Shown one piece after another: positions 44,316 to 55,500 of a DNA stretch of 64,000 nucleotides. Every line of letters begins with the position of its first letter. Position 1 is the first letter of the stretch. The stretch comes from UBA2040 sp041674745 (GTDB lineage Bacteria; Bacteroidota; Bacteroidia; Flavobacteriales_D; Crocinitomicaceae). The notes beneath the pieces are model-generated. The model saw nothing but the letters and a program-made list of their open reading frames with translations. It searched no databases and was not told the origin of the DNA. Location: the NCBI GenBank assembly GCA_041674745.1, contig JBAYVD010000012.1, forward strand, positions 59,478-123,477, read 5' to 3'. Position numbers and translations under genes: made by a program.

Positions 44316-45503
44316 ATGGCTAAGGAAAATTTTGATCGTTCCAAACCACACGTGAATATCGGGACCATTGGTCACGTCGATCACGGTAAAACAACACTTA
44401 CAGCAGCAATCTCAAGCGTTTTGGCTTCAAAAGGATTAGCCGCAGTGCGTGATTTCTCTTCAATTGATAATGCACCTGAAGAAAAAGAACGTGGTATTAC
44501 TATTAACACGTCTCACATTGAGTATCAAACTGTAGCACGTCACTACGCACACGTTGACTGTCCAGGTCACGCGGATTACGTAAAGAACATGGTTACAGGA
44601 GCTGCTCAAATGGATGGAGCTATCTTGGTTGTTGCTGCAACAGATGGTCCAATGCCACAGACACGTGAGCACATCCTTTTAGGTCGCCAGGTAGGTGTTC
44701 CAAGAATGGTTGTATTCATGAACAAAGTGGATATGGTAGATGACGAAGAGTTGTTAGAATTGGTTGAAATGGAAATTCGCGAATTGCTTTCTTTCTACGG
44801 ATACGATGGTGATAACGCTCCAGTGATTCAAGGTTCTGCATTAGGTGCATTGAACGGTGAAGACAAATGGGTTAAAACTGTTGAAGATTTGATGGACGCA
44901 GTTGATACGTATATCGAATTGCCTCCACGTGAAGTTGATAAACCATTCTTGATGCCAGTTGAAGATGTATTTACGATTACAGGTCGTGGTACAGTTGCAA
45001 CAGGCCGTATCGAAACAGGTGTTATCAATTCAGGTGAAGCAGTAGATATCCTTGGAATGGGAACTGAGAAATTGGTTTCTACAGTAACAGGGGTTGAGAT
45101 GTTCCGTAAAATCTTGGATAGAGGTGAGGCTGGTGATAACGTAGGTCTTTTGTTGAGAGGTATTGAAAAATCTCAAATCAAAAGAGGTATGGTTATTTGT
45201 AAACCAGGTTCGACTACACCACATACTGAATTCAAAGCTGAGATTTATGTTTTGAAAAAAGAAGAAGGTGGTCGTCACACACCATTCCACAACAAATACC
45301 GTCCTCAGTTCTATTTCAGAACAACAGACGTTACTGGTGAGATTTTCATGACAGATGGTCGTGAGATGGTTATGCCAGGAGACAACGTAACTATTACAGT
45401 TAAATTGATCGTTCCTGTAGCTATGGACAAAGGTCTTCGTTTCGCTATCCGTGAGGGTGGTAGAACAGTAGGAGCTGGTCAGGTTACTGAAATTATCGGT
45501 TAA
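44316..45503 (+). CDS. tuf: Translation elongation factor EF-Tu
   Basis: 395 residues: G1 [10 protein letters not shown]2 switch [10 protein letters not shown]3 [10 protein letters not shown]4 NKVD, then domains 2 and 3 with [15 protein letters not shown] and FRTTDVTGE. It carries aminoacyl-tRNA to the ribosome. It is preceded by tRNA-Thr/Tyr/Gly/Thr and followed by tRNA-Trp, a long-conserved bacterial arrangement. A terminator with a TTCG loop lies between its stop and tRNA-Trp. Confidence 0.99.
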   Translation: MAKENFDRSKPHVNIGTIGHVDHGKTTLTAAISSVLASKGLAAVRDFSSIDNAPEEKERGITINTSHIEYQTVARHYAHVDCPGHADYVKNMVTGAAQMDGAILVVAATDGPMPQTREHILLGRQVGVPRMVVFMNKVDMVDDEELLELVEMEIRELLSFYGYDGDNAPVIQGSALGALNGEDKWVKTVEDLMDAVDTYIELPPREVDKPFLMPVEDVFTITGRGTVATGRIETGVINSGEAVDILGMGTEKLVSTVTGVEMFRKILDRGEAGDNVGLLLRGIEKSQIKRGMVICKPGSTTPHTEFKAEIYVLKKEEGGRHTPFHNKYRPQFYFRTTDVTGEIFMTDGREMVMPGDNVTITVKLIVPVAMDKGLRFAIREGGRTVGAGQVTEIIG

Positions 45504-45521
45504 TCGATAGAATACATTAAT

Positions 45522-45550
45522 AAAAAAAGGGGAGTTCGCTCCCCTTTTTA
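45522..45550 (+). terminator. Rho-independent terminator after tuf, TTCG tetraloop
   Basis: GGGGAG (45529-45534) and CTCCCC (45539-45544) enclose TTCG, extended by A5/T5 pairs and a T-tract. The tRNA-Trp begins two bases after it, so the tRNA must come from readthrough or a promoter not seen. Confidence 0.9.
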
Positions 45551-45551
45551 C

Positions 45552-45624
45552 ACGGGTGTAGCTCAGCTGGTAGAGTAGTGGTCTCCAAAACCATTGGTCG
45601 TGGGTTCGATCCCTACCGCCCGTG
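45552..45624 (+). tRNA. tRNA-Trp (anticodon CCA)
   Basis: Acceptor ACGGGTG/CGCCCGT (one G-U pair), D-arm GCTCAGCTGGTAGAG, anticodon loop TCTCCAAAA with CCA, T-loop GGGTTCGATCCC, discriminator G. The boundary was chosen so that T8-A9 follow the acceptor. CCA is not encoded (next bases C-A-A-A). Confidence 0.96.
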
Positions 45625-45639
45625 CAAAAATTAAAGACA

Positions 45640-45861
45640 GTGTCAAAAGTAAAAGAATACATCAACGAAACAGTGAACGAAATGGTTCACAATGTGACGT
45701 GGCCTACTTGGAAAGAATTGCAGAGTAACACCATTATTGTGGTTGTTGCTTCTGTCATTTTTGCTTTACTTGTTTTTGCAATGGATTTTGTTTTCGGGAT
45801 TACCGGAGATTCAAAATCATTGTGGCAAGGTGTTTTGGGTTTCATTTACAGATTATTTTAA
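45640..45861 (+). CDS. secE: Protein translocase subunit SecE
   Basis: 73 residues from GTG 45640: amphipathic VKEYINETVNEMVHNVTWPTWKEL (the W-P-T-W-x-E SecE signature) and one membrane helix (about 27-50). A GTG at 45622 in the same frame lies inside tRNA-Trp and is not the start. SecE clamps SecY in the Sec translocase. It is followed by nusG after six bases, the standard secE-nusG order. Confidence 0.95.
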   Translation: MSKVKEYINETVNEMVHNVTWPTWKELQSNTIIVVVASVIFALLVFAMDFVFGITGDSKSLWQGVLGFIYRLF

Positions 45862-45867
45862 TTATCC

Positions 45868-46419
45868 ATGGCAGATATCAAACAACGTTGGTACGTAGTT
45901 AGAGCGGTTAGCGGTAAAGAGAAGAAAGTAAAGGAATACCTGGACCTGGAAATCGCTCGATTGAAATTAACGGATTACGTAAATCAAGTTTTAATTCCAA
46001 CTGAAAAAGTATTTCAGATAAAAAACGGTAAAAAAGTAAGCAAAGAAAAAGCCTACTTACCAGGTTATGTGTTAATCGAGGCCGCATTGGTGGGGGAGGT
46101 AACACACGTAATCAAAGGTATTCCCAATGTAATTGGTTTCCTTGGTGCCGTAAAAGGTGGAGAGCCTGTTCCGATGCGTTTGTCGGAGGTAAATAGAATT
46201 TTAGGTAAAGTAGACGAGCTGCTAGAAACAGAAGAAGAAATGAAAATTCCTTTTGTTGTTGGTGAATCTGTCAAAGTTATCGATGGTCCTTTCAATAATT
46301 TCAGTGGTGTGATTGATGAAATCAACGAAGACAAGAAAAAATTGAAAGTGATGGTTAAAATCTTCGGTCGTAAAAACTTGTTGGAGCTAAGCTACATGCA
46401 AGTTGAGAAAGAAGCATAA
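45868..46419 (+). CDS. nusG: Transcription termination/antitermination protein NusG
   Basis: 183 residues: N-terminal NGN domain (RWYVVRAVSGKEKKVKEYL, KAYLPGYVLI, GVIGFLG-type core) and C-terminal KOW domain (VIDGPFNNFSGVIDEI, KVMVKIFGR). It binds RNA polymerase and couples it to Rho or the ribosome. It lies between secE and the rplKAJL operon. Confidence 0.97.
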   Translation: MADIKQRWYVVRAVSGKEKKVKEYLDLEIARLKLTDYVNQVLIPTEKVFQIKNGKKVSKEKAYLPGYVLIEAALVGEVTHVIKGIPNVIGFLGAVKGGEPVPMRLSEVNRILGKVDELLETEEEMKIPFVVGESVKVIDGPFNNFSGVIDEINEDKKKLKVMVKIFGRKNLLELSYMQVEKEA

Positions 46420-46503
46420 AATAGTATATTAACCCGTAGGAGTGAGAAAAGTGCTTAAAGCTTCCCGCAAGTACTCATGTTTGACTACATAATTTATAGA
46501 TAA
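46420..46503 (+). promoter_or_regulatory. Leader between nusG and rplK; possible L1 autoregulation site
   Basis: 84 bases without a gene. Around 46434-46480 there is a GTAGGAGTG...CCCGCAAGTACTCATG block whose GAGTG and TACTC ends can pair, with a large asymmetric internal loop. L1 represses the L11 operon by binding a leader that mimics its 23S site in other bacteria. I cannot match the consensus with confidence, so this is only a candidate. Confidence 0.3.
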
Positions 46504-46950
46504 ATGGCTAAAGAAGTAGCAGCGTTGATCAAATTACAGATCAAAGGTGGTGCAGCCAATCCAGCTCCGCCAGTAGGACCCGCATTGGGTGCGAAAGGTG
46601 TGAACATCATGGAGTTTTGCAAGCAGTTTAATGCTCGTACGCAAGACAAAATGGGAAAGGTAACACCAGTAGTTATCACAGTTTATGGTGATAAATCATT
46701 TGATTTCGTATTAAAAACTCCACCGGCAGCAGTTCAAATTGTCGAGCAAACTAAAATCAAGAAAGGATCATCTGAGCCGAATCGTGCAAAAGTTGGTAAT
46801 ATTTCTTGGGATCAGATTCGCACGATCGCAGAAGACAAAATGCCGGATATGAATTGTTTCGTAGTAGATTCAGCCATGAGAATGGTTGCTGGTACGGCAA
46901 GAAGTATGGGAGTTACAGTTAAAGGTGGCGAAGCCCCTAAATCCAAATAA
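46504..46950 (+). CDS. rplK: 50S ribosomal protein L11
   Basis: 148 residues: [22 protein letters not shown] at the N-terminus (the L11 signature), then KTPPAAVQI and a C-terminal rRNA-binding domain. It binds the GTPase-associated centre of 23S rRNA. First gene of the L11-L1-L10-L7/L12 block, preceded by an 84-base leader. Confidence 0.98.
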   Translation: MAKEVAALIKLQIKGGAANPAPPVGPALGAKGVNIMEFCKQFNARTQDKMGKVTPVVITVYGDKSFDFVLKTPPAAVQIVEQTKIKKGSSEPNRAKVGNISWDQIRTIAEDKMPDMNCFVVDSAMRMVAGTARSMGVTVKGGEAPKSK

Positions 46951-46961
46951 TAGTTGAAACC

Positions 46962-47657
46962 ATGAAAAGAATTTCTAAAAAAAGAAAGGAAGTCTTGGCT
47001 AAAGTTGATTTAGCTAAAACTTATACATTGGCAGAAGCATGTAATTTGGTTAAGGAGATTTCAACCACTAAATTTGATGCTTCCGTTGATGTTTGTGTTC
47101 GTTTGGGTGTAGACCCGCGTAAAGCAAACCAAATGGTAAGAGGTACAGTTGCATTGCCCCATGGTACTGGTAAAGACGTTCGCGTTTTGGTATTGTGTAC
47201 TCCAGATAAGGAGGAAGAAGCAAAAGCAGCAGGTGCTGATTTCGTTGGTTTGGACGATTACATCGAAAAAATCAAAGGAGGATGGACTGATATTGACGTA
47301 ATTGTAACAACACCTGCTTGTATGGGGAAAGTTGGAGCTTTAGGACGAGTTTTAGGTCCAAGAGGTTTGATGCCGAATCCAAAAACAGGTACTGTAACAA
47401 TGGAAGTTGGTAAAGCAGTAGAAGAAGTGAAAGCAGGTAAAATTGATTTCAAAGTTGACAAATACGGTATTATTCATTCCGGTATTGGTAAAGTTAGCTT
47501 CTCACATGATAAAATTCAAGAGAATGCATCTGAATTGATTCAAACTTTGATGAAATTGAAACCATCTTCTGCCAAAGGTACTTACGTGAAAAGCGTGTAC
47601 ATTAGTTCAACAATGAGTCCTAGTATTCAAATTGATACTAAATCTGTAACAGCTTAA
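46962..47657 (+). CDS. rplA: 50S ribosomal protein L1
   Basis: 231 residues with the L1 pattern: [44 protein letters not shown] and [16 protein letters not shown]1 binds the L1 stalk of 23S rRNA and represses its own operon in other bacteria. It lies 11 bases after rplK. Confidence 0.98.
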   Translation: MKRISKKRKEVLAKVDLAKTYTLAEACNLVKEISTTKFDASVDVCVRLGVDPRKANQMVRGTVALPHGTGKDVRVLVLCTPDKEEEAKAAGADFVGLDDYIEKIKGGWTDIDVIVTTPACMGKVGALGRVLGPRGLMPNPKTGTVTMEVGKAVEEVKAGKIDFKVDKYGIIHSGIGKVSFSHDKIQENASELIQTLMKLKPSSAKGTYVKSVYISSTMSPSIQIDTKSVTA

Positions 47658-47668
47658 AATTCAGTAAT

Positions 47669-48190
47669 ATGACACAAGAAGAAAAAGCGCAGTATATTAG
47701 TGAGTTAACAACAGAATTGTCTGAGGCAAACGTATTTTATTTAGCAGATACTGGCGAGCTTACCGTTGAGGTAGTGAACCAATTGCGAAGAAGATGCTTT
47801 AATTCTAACATCCGTATGCGTGTTGTAAAAAACACCTTGCTTGAAAAAGCAATGGATCGAGTAGAAGGAAAAGATTTCGGTGATTTAAGAACAGTTTTGG
47901 CTGGTCCTACATCAATCATGTTCGCAGAAGTTGGAAATATTCCAGCTAAGCTAATAAAAGAGTTTCGTAAGAAAAATGACAAACCTATCTTGAAAGGTGC
48001 TTATATCAATGAAGCTGTATACGTTGGTGACAACCAATTGGATGCATTAGTAGCATTGAAAAGCAAAGAAGAGATGTTGGGTGAAATCATCGGATTATTA
48101 CAATCTCCAGCGAAGAATGTTATTTCTGGACTGAAAAATTCTGGCGGCAAAATCGCAGGAATACTCAAAACGCTCGAAAACAGAGCATAA
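47669..48190 (+). CDS. rplJ: 50S ribosomal protein L10
   Basis: 173 residues, the normal length. N-terminal rRNA-binding domain (VNQLRRRCFNSNIRMRVVKNTLLEKA), GPTSIMF and the C-terminal helix (residues about 140-173) that anchors L7/L12 dimers. It starts 11 bases after rplA. Confidence 0.97.
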   Translation: MTQEEKAQYISELTTELSEANVFYLADTGELTVEVVNQLRRRCFNSNIRMRVVKNTLLEKAMDRVEGKDFGDLRTVLAGPTSIMFAEVGNIPAKLIKEFRKKNDKPILKGAYINEAVYVGDNQLDALVALKSKEEMLGEIIGLLQSPAKNVISGLKNSGGKIAGILKTLENRA

Positions 48191-48232
48191 GTAAAATTAT
48201 TTTTTAAGAACCTTTATTAAAATTAAATAAAA

Positions 48233-48610
48233 ATGGCTAATTTGAAAGAAATGGCAGAAGCCTTAGTTAACCTTACAGTAAAAGAAGTTAACGAATTGGC
48301 AACTATCCTTAAGGATGAGTACGGTATCGAACCAGCAGCAGCAGCAGTAGCAGTAGCAGCAGCAGGTGGTGGTGCAGATGCAGCAGCAGTTGAAGAGAAA
48401 ACAGCATTTGATGTAATCTTGAAAGCTGGTGGACCGAACAAACTTGCGGTAGTTAAATTGGTGAAAGAATTGACTGGTAACGGATTGAAAGAATCTAAAG
48501 ACTTAGTTGACGGAGCACCTGCAACTTTGAAAGAAGGTGTATCTAAAGATGAGGCTGAAGGCCTTAAAAAATCTTTAGAGGAAGCTGGAGCAGAAGTTGA
48601 AGTTAAGTAA
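48233..48610 (+). CDS. rplL: 50S ribosomal protein L7/L12
   Basis: 125 residues. N-terminal dimerisation helices, an Ala-rich hinge (about 37-54) encoded by a run of GCA triplets, and the factor-binding C-terminal domain with [22 protein letters not shown] and [14 protein letters not shown]. It recruits translational GTPases. It is followed by a hairpin before rpoB. Confidence 0.98.
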   Translation: MANLKEMAEALVNLTVKEVNELATILKDEYGIEPAAAAVAVAAAGGGADAAAVEEKTAFDVILKAGGPNKLAVVKLVKELTGNGLKESKDLVDGAPATLKEGVSKDEAEGLKKSLEEAGAEVEVK

Positions 48611-48633
48611 TTACTTTACCTCATTATAGGAAA

Positions 48634-48673
48634 AGGCACGGCTAGAAATAGCTCGTGCCTATTCCTGTTTTTT
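48634..48673 (+). terminator. Hairpin between rplL and rpoB; partial terminator/attenuator
   Basis: AGGCACG-GCTA (48634-48644) pairs with TAGC-T-CGTGCCT (48649-48660) around a GAAA tetraloop with one bulged T, then a T-rich tract reaching a six-T run. As rpoB has no other visible terminator or strong promoter in the 109-base gap, it may act as an attenuator lowering rpoBC relative to ribosomal proteins, as known in E. coli. Confidence 0.75.
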
Positions 48674-48719
48674 AGCTTTTTATTACAATTACGCTCATTT
48701 TTAACAAAATCTTTGGATC

Positions 48720-51700
48720 TTGGCAACATCAAGTATTACTTCGAAAAGAATAAACTTTGCATCGAGCAAAAGTCAATTTGAATACCCGGATTTTCTGGAT
48801 ATTCAAATTCAATCCTTCCAAGAGTTTTTCCAATTGGAAACAACTCCTGACAATAGAGAAAGTGAAGGATTATTTAAAGTATTCTCTGAAAACTTCCCGA
48901 TTTCTGATACGAGAAATCAGTTTGTATTGGAGTTTTTGGATTACTTTATTGATCCACCGAGATACTCTATTGAAGAGTGTATCGATCGTGGATTAACCTA
49001 CAGTGTTCCACTGAAGGCAAAATTGAAATTGTATTGTACCGACCCTGAACACGAGGATTTCGAAACCATCGTTCAGGATGTATATTTGGGTACAATTCCT
49101 TATATGACACCGAAAGGTTCATTCGTAGTAAATGGTGCGGAGCGAGTAATCGTTTCTCAATTGCACCGTTCTCCGGGTGTATTCTTCGGACAAAGTCGTC
49201 ACGCAAATGGTACGAAATTGTATTCAGCGAGAGTCATTCCTTTTAAAGGTTCTTGGATTGAGTTCGCAACGGATATCAACAACGTAATGTACGCGTATAT
49301 CGACCGTAAGAAAAAATTACCAGTTACAACTTTGTTCCGTGCCATTGGGTACGAATCGGATAAAGATATCTTGGGTATTTTTGGATTGGCGGATGAAGTG
49401 AAAGCTTCAAAAGTGAATTTGAAAAAAGCCGTTGGACGTAAATTGGCTGCACGTGTTTTGAAAACATGGGTGGAAGATTTCGTTGATGAGGATACTGGAG
49501 AAGTTGTTTCCATTGAAAGAAATGAAGTTTTATTGGATCGTGAAACAACGATTGAAGAAGAACACATTGACTTGATCGTAGATTCAGGAGTAAAAAATAT
49601 CATCTTGCACAAAGAAGATGTAAATAGCGCTGACTTTACCATCATTTATAACACCTTGCAAAAAGATACGTCCAACTCTGAAAAAGAAGCGGTAGAACAT
49701 ATCTATAGACAATTGAGAAATGCTGAACCGCCTGATTATGAAACAGCGAAAAATGTATTTGAGAAATTATTCTTCTCAGATACACGTTATGATTTAGGTG
49801 AAGTTGGTCGTTTCCGATTGAACAAAAAATTGAACATCGATGATTCTGAAACGTCAAGAGTTTTGACGAAAAATGATATCATCATGATCATCAAGTATTT
49901 GATTGAATTGATCAACTCGAAAGCAGACGTTGATGATATCGATCACTTGTCAAATCGTCGTGTAAGAACGGTTGGTGAGCAATTGTATTCTCAATTTGGC
50001 GTAGGTTTGGCTCGCATGGCTAGAACCATTCGTGAGCGTATGAATGTTCGTGACAACGAAGTCTTCACACCAATCGATTTGATCAATGCGAAAACATTGT
50101 CTTCTGTTATTAATTCCTTCTTTGGAACGAATCAGCTTTCTCAGTTCATGGATCAAACCAATCCACTATCTGAAGTGACGCACAAACGACGTTTGTCAGC
50201 ACTAGGACCAGGAGGTTTATCGAGAGAAAGAGCAGGATTTGAGGTTCGAGATGTTCACTACACGCACTACGGTCGTTTGTGTACCATCGAAACGCCAGAA
50301 GGTCCGAACATTGGTTTGATTTCTTCTTTGTGTGTATTTGCGAAAGTAAATAAACTTGGATTTATTGAAACTCCTTACCGTTTGGTTGAAAATGGTAAAG
50401 TTGTTTTGGATAAAGAGCCAATTTACCGTACAGCGGAAGAGGAAAACTCTCAAATGATTGCGCAAGCAAATGCGAAAGTGGATGATCACGGTAAATTCTT
50501 AACGGATGTTGTTAAAGCACGTTACGAGGGTGATTTCCCAGTTGTAGCACCAAGCGAATTGACATTGATGGACGTAGGAGCCAATCAAATTGCATCGATT
50601 GCAGCCTCATCGATTCCTTTCTTGGAGCATGATGATGCCAACCGTGCCTTGATGGGATCCAACATGCAACGTCAAGCCGTTCCATTGTTGAAACCACACT
50701 CTCCAATCGTAGGTACGGGTATCGAAAGATTGGTAGCGAGAGATTCTCGTGTGTTGATCAACGCAGAAGGAAACGGAGTTGTTGAGTACGTAGATGCAAA
50801 TGAAATCGTGATTCGTTACGATTGGTCAAAAGCAGATAAACTAGTAAGTTTTGATACGGAATTGACACATTATACCTTGACGAAGTTTGCGAAAACGAAT
50901 CAAGGAACTTGTATCAACTTGAAACCGATTGTACAAAAAGGTGATTTAGTTGAAAAAGGACAAGTACTTTGTGAAGGGTATGCAACCGAAAGCGGAGAAT
51001 TGGCCTTGGGTCAAAACTTGAAAGTGGCTTTCATGCCTTGGAAAGGGTATAACTTTGAGGATGCGATTGTAATTTCTGAGCGAGTAGTTCGTGACGATAT
51101 TTTCACATCTATTCATATTGATGAGTATTCTTTGGATGTTCGTGAAACGAAAAGAGGAATGGAAGAATTGACTTCTGATATTCCAAACGTTTCTGAAGAA
51201 GCGACAAAAGATTTGGACGAAAATGGTCTAATTCGTATTGGTGCTGAAATCAAAGAAGGTGATATCTTAATTGGTAAAATCACACCGAAAGGGGAAACAG
51301 ATCCATCTCCAGAAGAGAAATTATTGCGTGCTATCTTTGGTGACAAAGCAGGTGACGTAAAAGATGCCTCTTTGAAAGCGGGTCCTTCTTTGAGAGGGGT
51401 TGTTGTTGAGAAAAAATTGTTCTCAAGAGCCATAAAAGATCGTAAATCAAAAGCACACGACAAACCAGTTTTGGAATCGTTGGATGCGGATTACGAAAAA
51501 GATTTCGCTAAATTGAAAGAAGTGTTGGCCGACAAATTGATGGCCATCGTTGGAGAAACCAAATCAACAGGTGTATTCAATAATTTCAAAGAAGAAATCA
51601 TTAAAAAAGGAACAAAATTCTCGGCTAAAAACTTAATGGCGATTGATTATAGTATCGTGAATCCAACAAATTGGACAGCGGATACTGAATTGAATACATT

Positions 51701-52532
51701 GATTGGTCGAGTAATTCACAATTTCAATATCAAAGCCAACGACATGTTGGGTGCCTACAAACGCAAGAAATTCCACATTTCAGTTGGAGATGAATTGCCA
51801 GCAGGTATCATCAAAATGGCAAAGGTCTATGTTGCGAAAAAACGTAAGTTGAAAGTTGGGGATAAAATGGCGGGACGTCACGGAAACAAAGGTATTGTTG
51901 CCAACATTGTTCGCGCTGAGGATATGCCTTTCTTGGAAGATGGAACACCAGTAGATATCGTTTTGAATCCACTAGGGGTACCATCTCGTATGAACTTGGG
52001 TCAGATTTACGAAACCGTTCTAGGTTGGGCAGGAGAAAAATTGGGCGTGAAATTCGCGACACCAATTTTCGACGGAGCGCATCCATCAGAAATCGATGAG
52101 TGGACAGCGAAGGCGGGAGTTCCAACGTCAGGTAAAACTTACTTGTACGATGGAGGAACCGGAGAACGTTTCCACCAAACGGCAACCGTTGGAGTTATCT
52201 ACATGTTGAAATTATCACACATGGTAGACGATAAAATGCACGCTCGTTCAATCGGACCGTACTCATTGATTACGCAACAGCCATTAGGTGGTAAAGCGCA
52301 ATTTGGAGGTCAAAGATTTGGTGAGATGGAGGTTTGGGCATTGGAAGCATTTGGTGCGGCTAATATCCTACAAGAAATCTTAACTGTGAAATCGGATGAC
52401 GTAAATGGTCGTGCGAAAGCCTACGAAGCAATCGTGAAAGGTGACAACATTCCTGAACCAGGAATTCCAGAATCCTTCAACGTATTGTTACATGAATTGA
52501 GAGGTTTGTGTTTGAACATTTCATTGGATTAA
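48720..52532 (+). CDS. rpoB: DNA-directed RNA polymerase subunit beta
   Basis: 1270 residues from a TTG start. The N-terminus [23 protein letters not shown] is the Bacteroidota pattern, and no ATG precedes it in frame, so TTG is the best start. The rifampicin-pocket cluster (about 464-500) is [16 protein letters not shown] followed by [14 protein letters not shown], with the residues equivalent to E. coli D516, H526 and S531 all of the sensitive type. The C-terminus contains MAGRHGNKG and [18 protein letters not shown]. It is co-transcribed with rpoC after 34 bases. Confidence 0.97.
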   Translation: MATSSITSKRINFASSKSQFEYPDFLDIQIQSFQEFFQLETTPDNRESEGLFKVFSENFPISDTRNQFVLEFLDYFIDPPRYSIEECIDRGLTYSVPLKAKLKLYCTDPEHEDFETIVQDVYLGTIPYMTPKGSFVVNGAERVIVSQLHRSPGVFFGQSRHANGTKLYSARVIPFKGSWIEFATDINNVMYAYIDRKKKLPVTTLFRAIGYESDKDILGIFGLADEVKASKVNLKKAVGRKLAARVLKTWVEDFVDEDTGEVVSIERNEVLLDRETTIEEEHIDLIVDSGVKNIILHKEDVNSADFTIIYNTLQKDTSNSEKEAVEHIYRQLRNAEPPDYETAKNVFEKLFFSDTRYDLGEVGRFRLNKKLNIDDSETSRVLTKNDIIMIIKYLIELINSKADVDDIDHLSNRRVRTVGEQLYSQFGVGLARMARTIRERMNVRDNEVFTPIDLINAKTLSSVINSFFGTNQLSQFMDQTNPLSEVTHKRRLSALGPGGLSRERAGFEVRDVHYTHYGRLCTIETPEGPNIGLISSLCVFAKVNKLGFIETPYRLVENGKVVLDKEPIYRTAEEENSQMIAQANAKVDDHGKFLTDVVKARYEGDFPVVAPSELTLMDVGANQIASIAASSIPFLEHDDANRALMGSNMQRQAVPLLKPHSPIVGTGIERLVARDSRVLINAEGNGVVEYVDANEIVIRYDWSKADKLVSFDTELTHYTLTKFAKTNQGTCINLKPIVQKGDLVEKGQVLCEGYATESGELALGQNLKVAFMPWKGYNFEDAIVISERVVRDDIFTSIHIDEYSLDVRETKRGMEELTSDIPNVSEEATKDLDENGLIRIGAEIKEGDILIGKITPKGETDPSPEEKLLRAIFGDKAGDVKDASLKAGPSLRGVVVEKKLFSRAIKDRKSKAHDKPVLESLDADYEKDFAKLKEVLADKLMAIVGETKSTGVFNNFKEEIIKKGTKFSAKNLMAIDYSIVNPTNWTADTELNTLIGRVIHNFNIKANDMLGAYKRKKFHISVGDELPAGIIKMAKVYVAKKRKLKVGDKMAGRHGNKGIVANIVRAEDMPFLEDGTPVDIVLNPLGVPSRMNLGQIYETVLGWAGEKLGVKFATPIFDGAHPSEIDEWTAKAGVPTSGKTYLYDGGTGERFHQTATVGVIYMLKLSHMVDDKMHARSIGPYSLITQQPLGGKAQFGGQRFGEMEVWALEAFGAANILQEILTVKSDDVNGRAKAYEAIVKGDNIPEPGIPESFNVLLHELRGLCLNISLD

Positions 52533-52566
52533 ACGCAAGTTGTTGAATTTTTAGAAAAGCAAGAAA

Positions 52567-55500
52567 ATGGCTTACAGAAAAGAAATACCAAGTAAACAAA
52601 GTAGTTTCAATAAAATTACCATCTCATTGGCTTCACCAGAAATGATTCTGGAGAACTCAAGCGGTGAGGTGTTGAAGCCGGAAACCATCAATTACCGAAC
52701 GTACAAACCAGAAAGAGATGGTTTGTTTTGTGAGCGTATCTTTGGACCGGTTAAGGATTATGAATGTCATTGCGGTAAATACAAAAGAATCCGATACAAA
52801 GGAATCGTTTGTGACCGTTGTGGGGTGGAAGTAACCGAGAAAAAAGTTCGTCGTGAGCGAATGGGGCACATCTCTTTGGTGGTTCCAGTTGCACACATCT
52901 GGTACTTCCGATCATTGCCGAATAAAATCGGTTATTTGTTGGGATTACCGACGAAAAAATTAGATCAAATCATTTACTACGAACGTTACGTTGTAATTCA
53001 ATCAGGAATTGCTGTAAACGCTGATGGTTCGTCGTTGACTCGTCTTGATTTCTTGACGGAAGAAGAGTATTTGGATATTTTGGAAACACTTCCAAAAGAA
53101 AACCAATACTTGGAAGATACAGATCCAAACAAATTCATCGCCAAAATGGGTGCTGAAGCATTGTACGATTTGTTGAGCACCATGAATTTGGATGAAACTT
53201 CGTTCAATTTACGTCACCAAGCCAACACAGAAACCTCGGTTCAAAGAAAGAATGAAGCGTTGAAACGTTTGCAAGTGGTGGAAGCCATGCGTGAGTCGAA
53301 AGACCGTATTGAAAACAAACCTGAATGGATGATTGTGAAAGTAGTTCCGGTTATTCCACCAGAATTGCGTCCGTTGGTTCCATTGGATGGTGGTCGTTTT
53401 GCGACATCCGATTTGAATGATTTGTACAGACGTGTTATTATCCGTAACAACCGTTTGAAAAGATTGATCGAGATCAAAGCGCCAGAAGTAATCTTACGTA
53501 ATGAAAAACGTATGTTGCAAGAGTCAGTTGATTCCTTGTTCGATAACTCAAGAAAAGCTTCTGCTGTTAAAACGGAGTCCAATCGTCCATTGAAATCTTT
53601 GTCTGATTCCTTGAAAGGTAAACAAGGTCGTTTCCGTCAAAACTTACTAGGTAAACGTGTGGATTATTCAGCACGTTCGGTAATTGTTGTTGGACCTAAC
53701 TTGAAATTACACGAATGTGGATTGCCAAAAGATATGGCAGCTGAGTTGTACAAACCGTTTATCATTCGTAAAATGATTGAACGTGGAATTGTAAAAACAG
53801 TAAAATCTGCGAAGAAAATTGTTGATAGAAAAGAACCAGTTGTTTGGGATATTTTGGAAAACATTTTGAAAGGACATCCCGTTCTTTTGAATCGTGCACC
53901 AACGTTGCACAGATTGGGTATCCAATCTTTCCAACCAAAATTAATTGAAGGAAAAGCGATTCGTTTGCACCCTTTGGTAACAACAGCCTTCAATGCCGAT
54001 TTTGATGGGGATCAAATGGCGGTTCACTTACCATTGGGTAATGCCGCAATTTTGGAAGCTCAATTGTTGATGTTGGCTTCACACAATATTTTGAACCCTG
54101 CGAATGGTGCGCCGATTGCTGTACCATCCCAGGATATGGTCCTTGGTTTGTATTACATTACCAAAGGAAAAGTAACAAAAGGTACCGATATCGTAAAAGG
54201 TGAAGGGGGAATTTTCTACTCACCAGAAGAAGTAATTATTGCTTACAACGAAAGAAGATTGGATCTACACGCGCACATCAAAGTCAAATTGTATGACTTG
54301 AATGAGCAAGGTGAATCTGTCTTGATGTTGAAAGAAACGACTTGTGGACGTGTATTGTTCAACGAGAACGTGCCAAGACAAGTAGGTTATATCAATGATG
54401 TATTGACGAAAAAAGCGTTGAGAGATATTATTGGTGTGGTATTGAAAATCTGTGGAACATCTCGTACAGCTCAATTCTTGGATGATATCAAAGAATTGGG
54501 TTACGATATGGCCTTCAAAGGTGGACTATCTTTCAACTTGGATGATATTATCATTCCGAAACAAAAAGTTGAATTGGTAGAAAAAGCGGAGACGGACGTA
54601 AAAGAGGTAATGGACAACTACAACATGGGTCTAATTACGAACAACGAACGTTACAACCAAATTATCGATATCTGGACACATACGAATTCACGTTTGACGG
54701 CAACTTTGATGACTCAATTGCAAGAAGACAAACAAGGTTTCAACAGTATCTACATGATGTACGATTCTGGAGCCCGTGGTTCGAAAGAGCAAATTCGTCA
54801 GTTGTCTGGTATGCGTGGATTGATGGCGAAACCGCAAAAATCTGGAGCTTCCTCACAAGAGATTATTGAAAATCCAATTTTGTCAAACTTTAAAGAAGGT
54901 TTGTCGATCTTGGAGTACTTTATCTCTACACACGGTGCTCGTAAAGGTTTGGCGGATACAGCCTTGAAAACGGCCGATGCGGGTTACTTGACTCGTCGTT
55001 TGGTGGATGTTGCGCAAGATGTTGTCATCAATGTATACGATTGTGGTACATTGAGAGGATTGATTGCTACTGCCTTGAAGAAAAATGATGATATCGTTGA
55101 ACCATTGTACGATCGTATTTTGGGAAGAACATCGGTACATGATATTTTCCACCCAGAAACAGAGGATTTATTAGTTGAAGCAGGCGCCATCATTACTGAA
55201 GACGTTGCGAATGCGATTGAAAAAGCAGAAATTGATGAAGTAGAAATTCGTTCTGTATTAACATGTGAGCAACGCCGAGGGGTTTGTTCTAAATGTTATG
55301 GACGAAATCTAGCAACACACCGCGACGCTCAATTAGGAGATACAGTGGGTGTAATTGCAGCTCAATCAATTGGTGAGCCAGGTACACAGTTGACGTTGAG
55401 AACCTTCCACGTTGGGGGTACAGCATCGAACACGACGGATATTTCGGATTTGAAAGCAAAAGCTGCTGGTAAAATTGAAATTGAAGAGTTGCGTACATTG

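Noticed and set aside
45622..45639. SecE start at GTG 45622
   Set aside because: It is inside tRNA-Trp; GTG 45640 gives the expected N-terminus.
48337..48390. GCA triplet microsatellite
   Set aside because: It encodes the usual Ala-rich hinge of L7/L12 and needs no further explanation.
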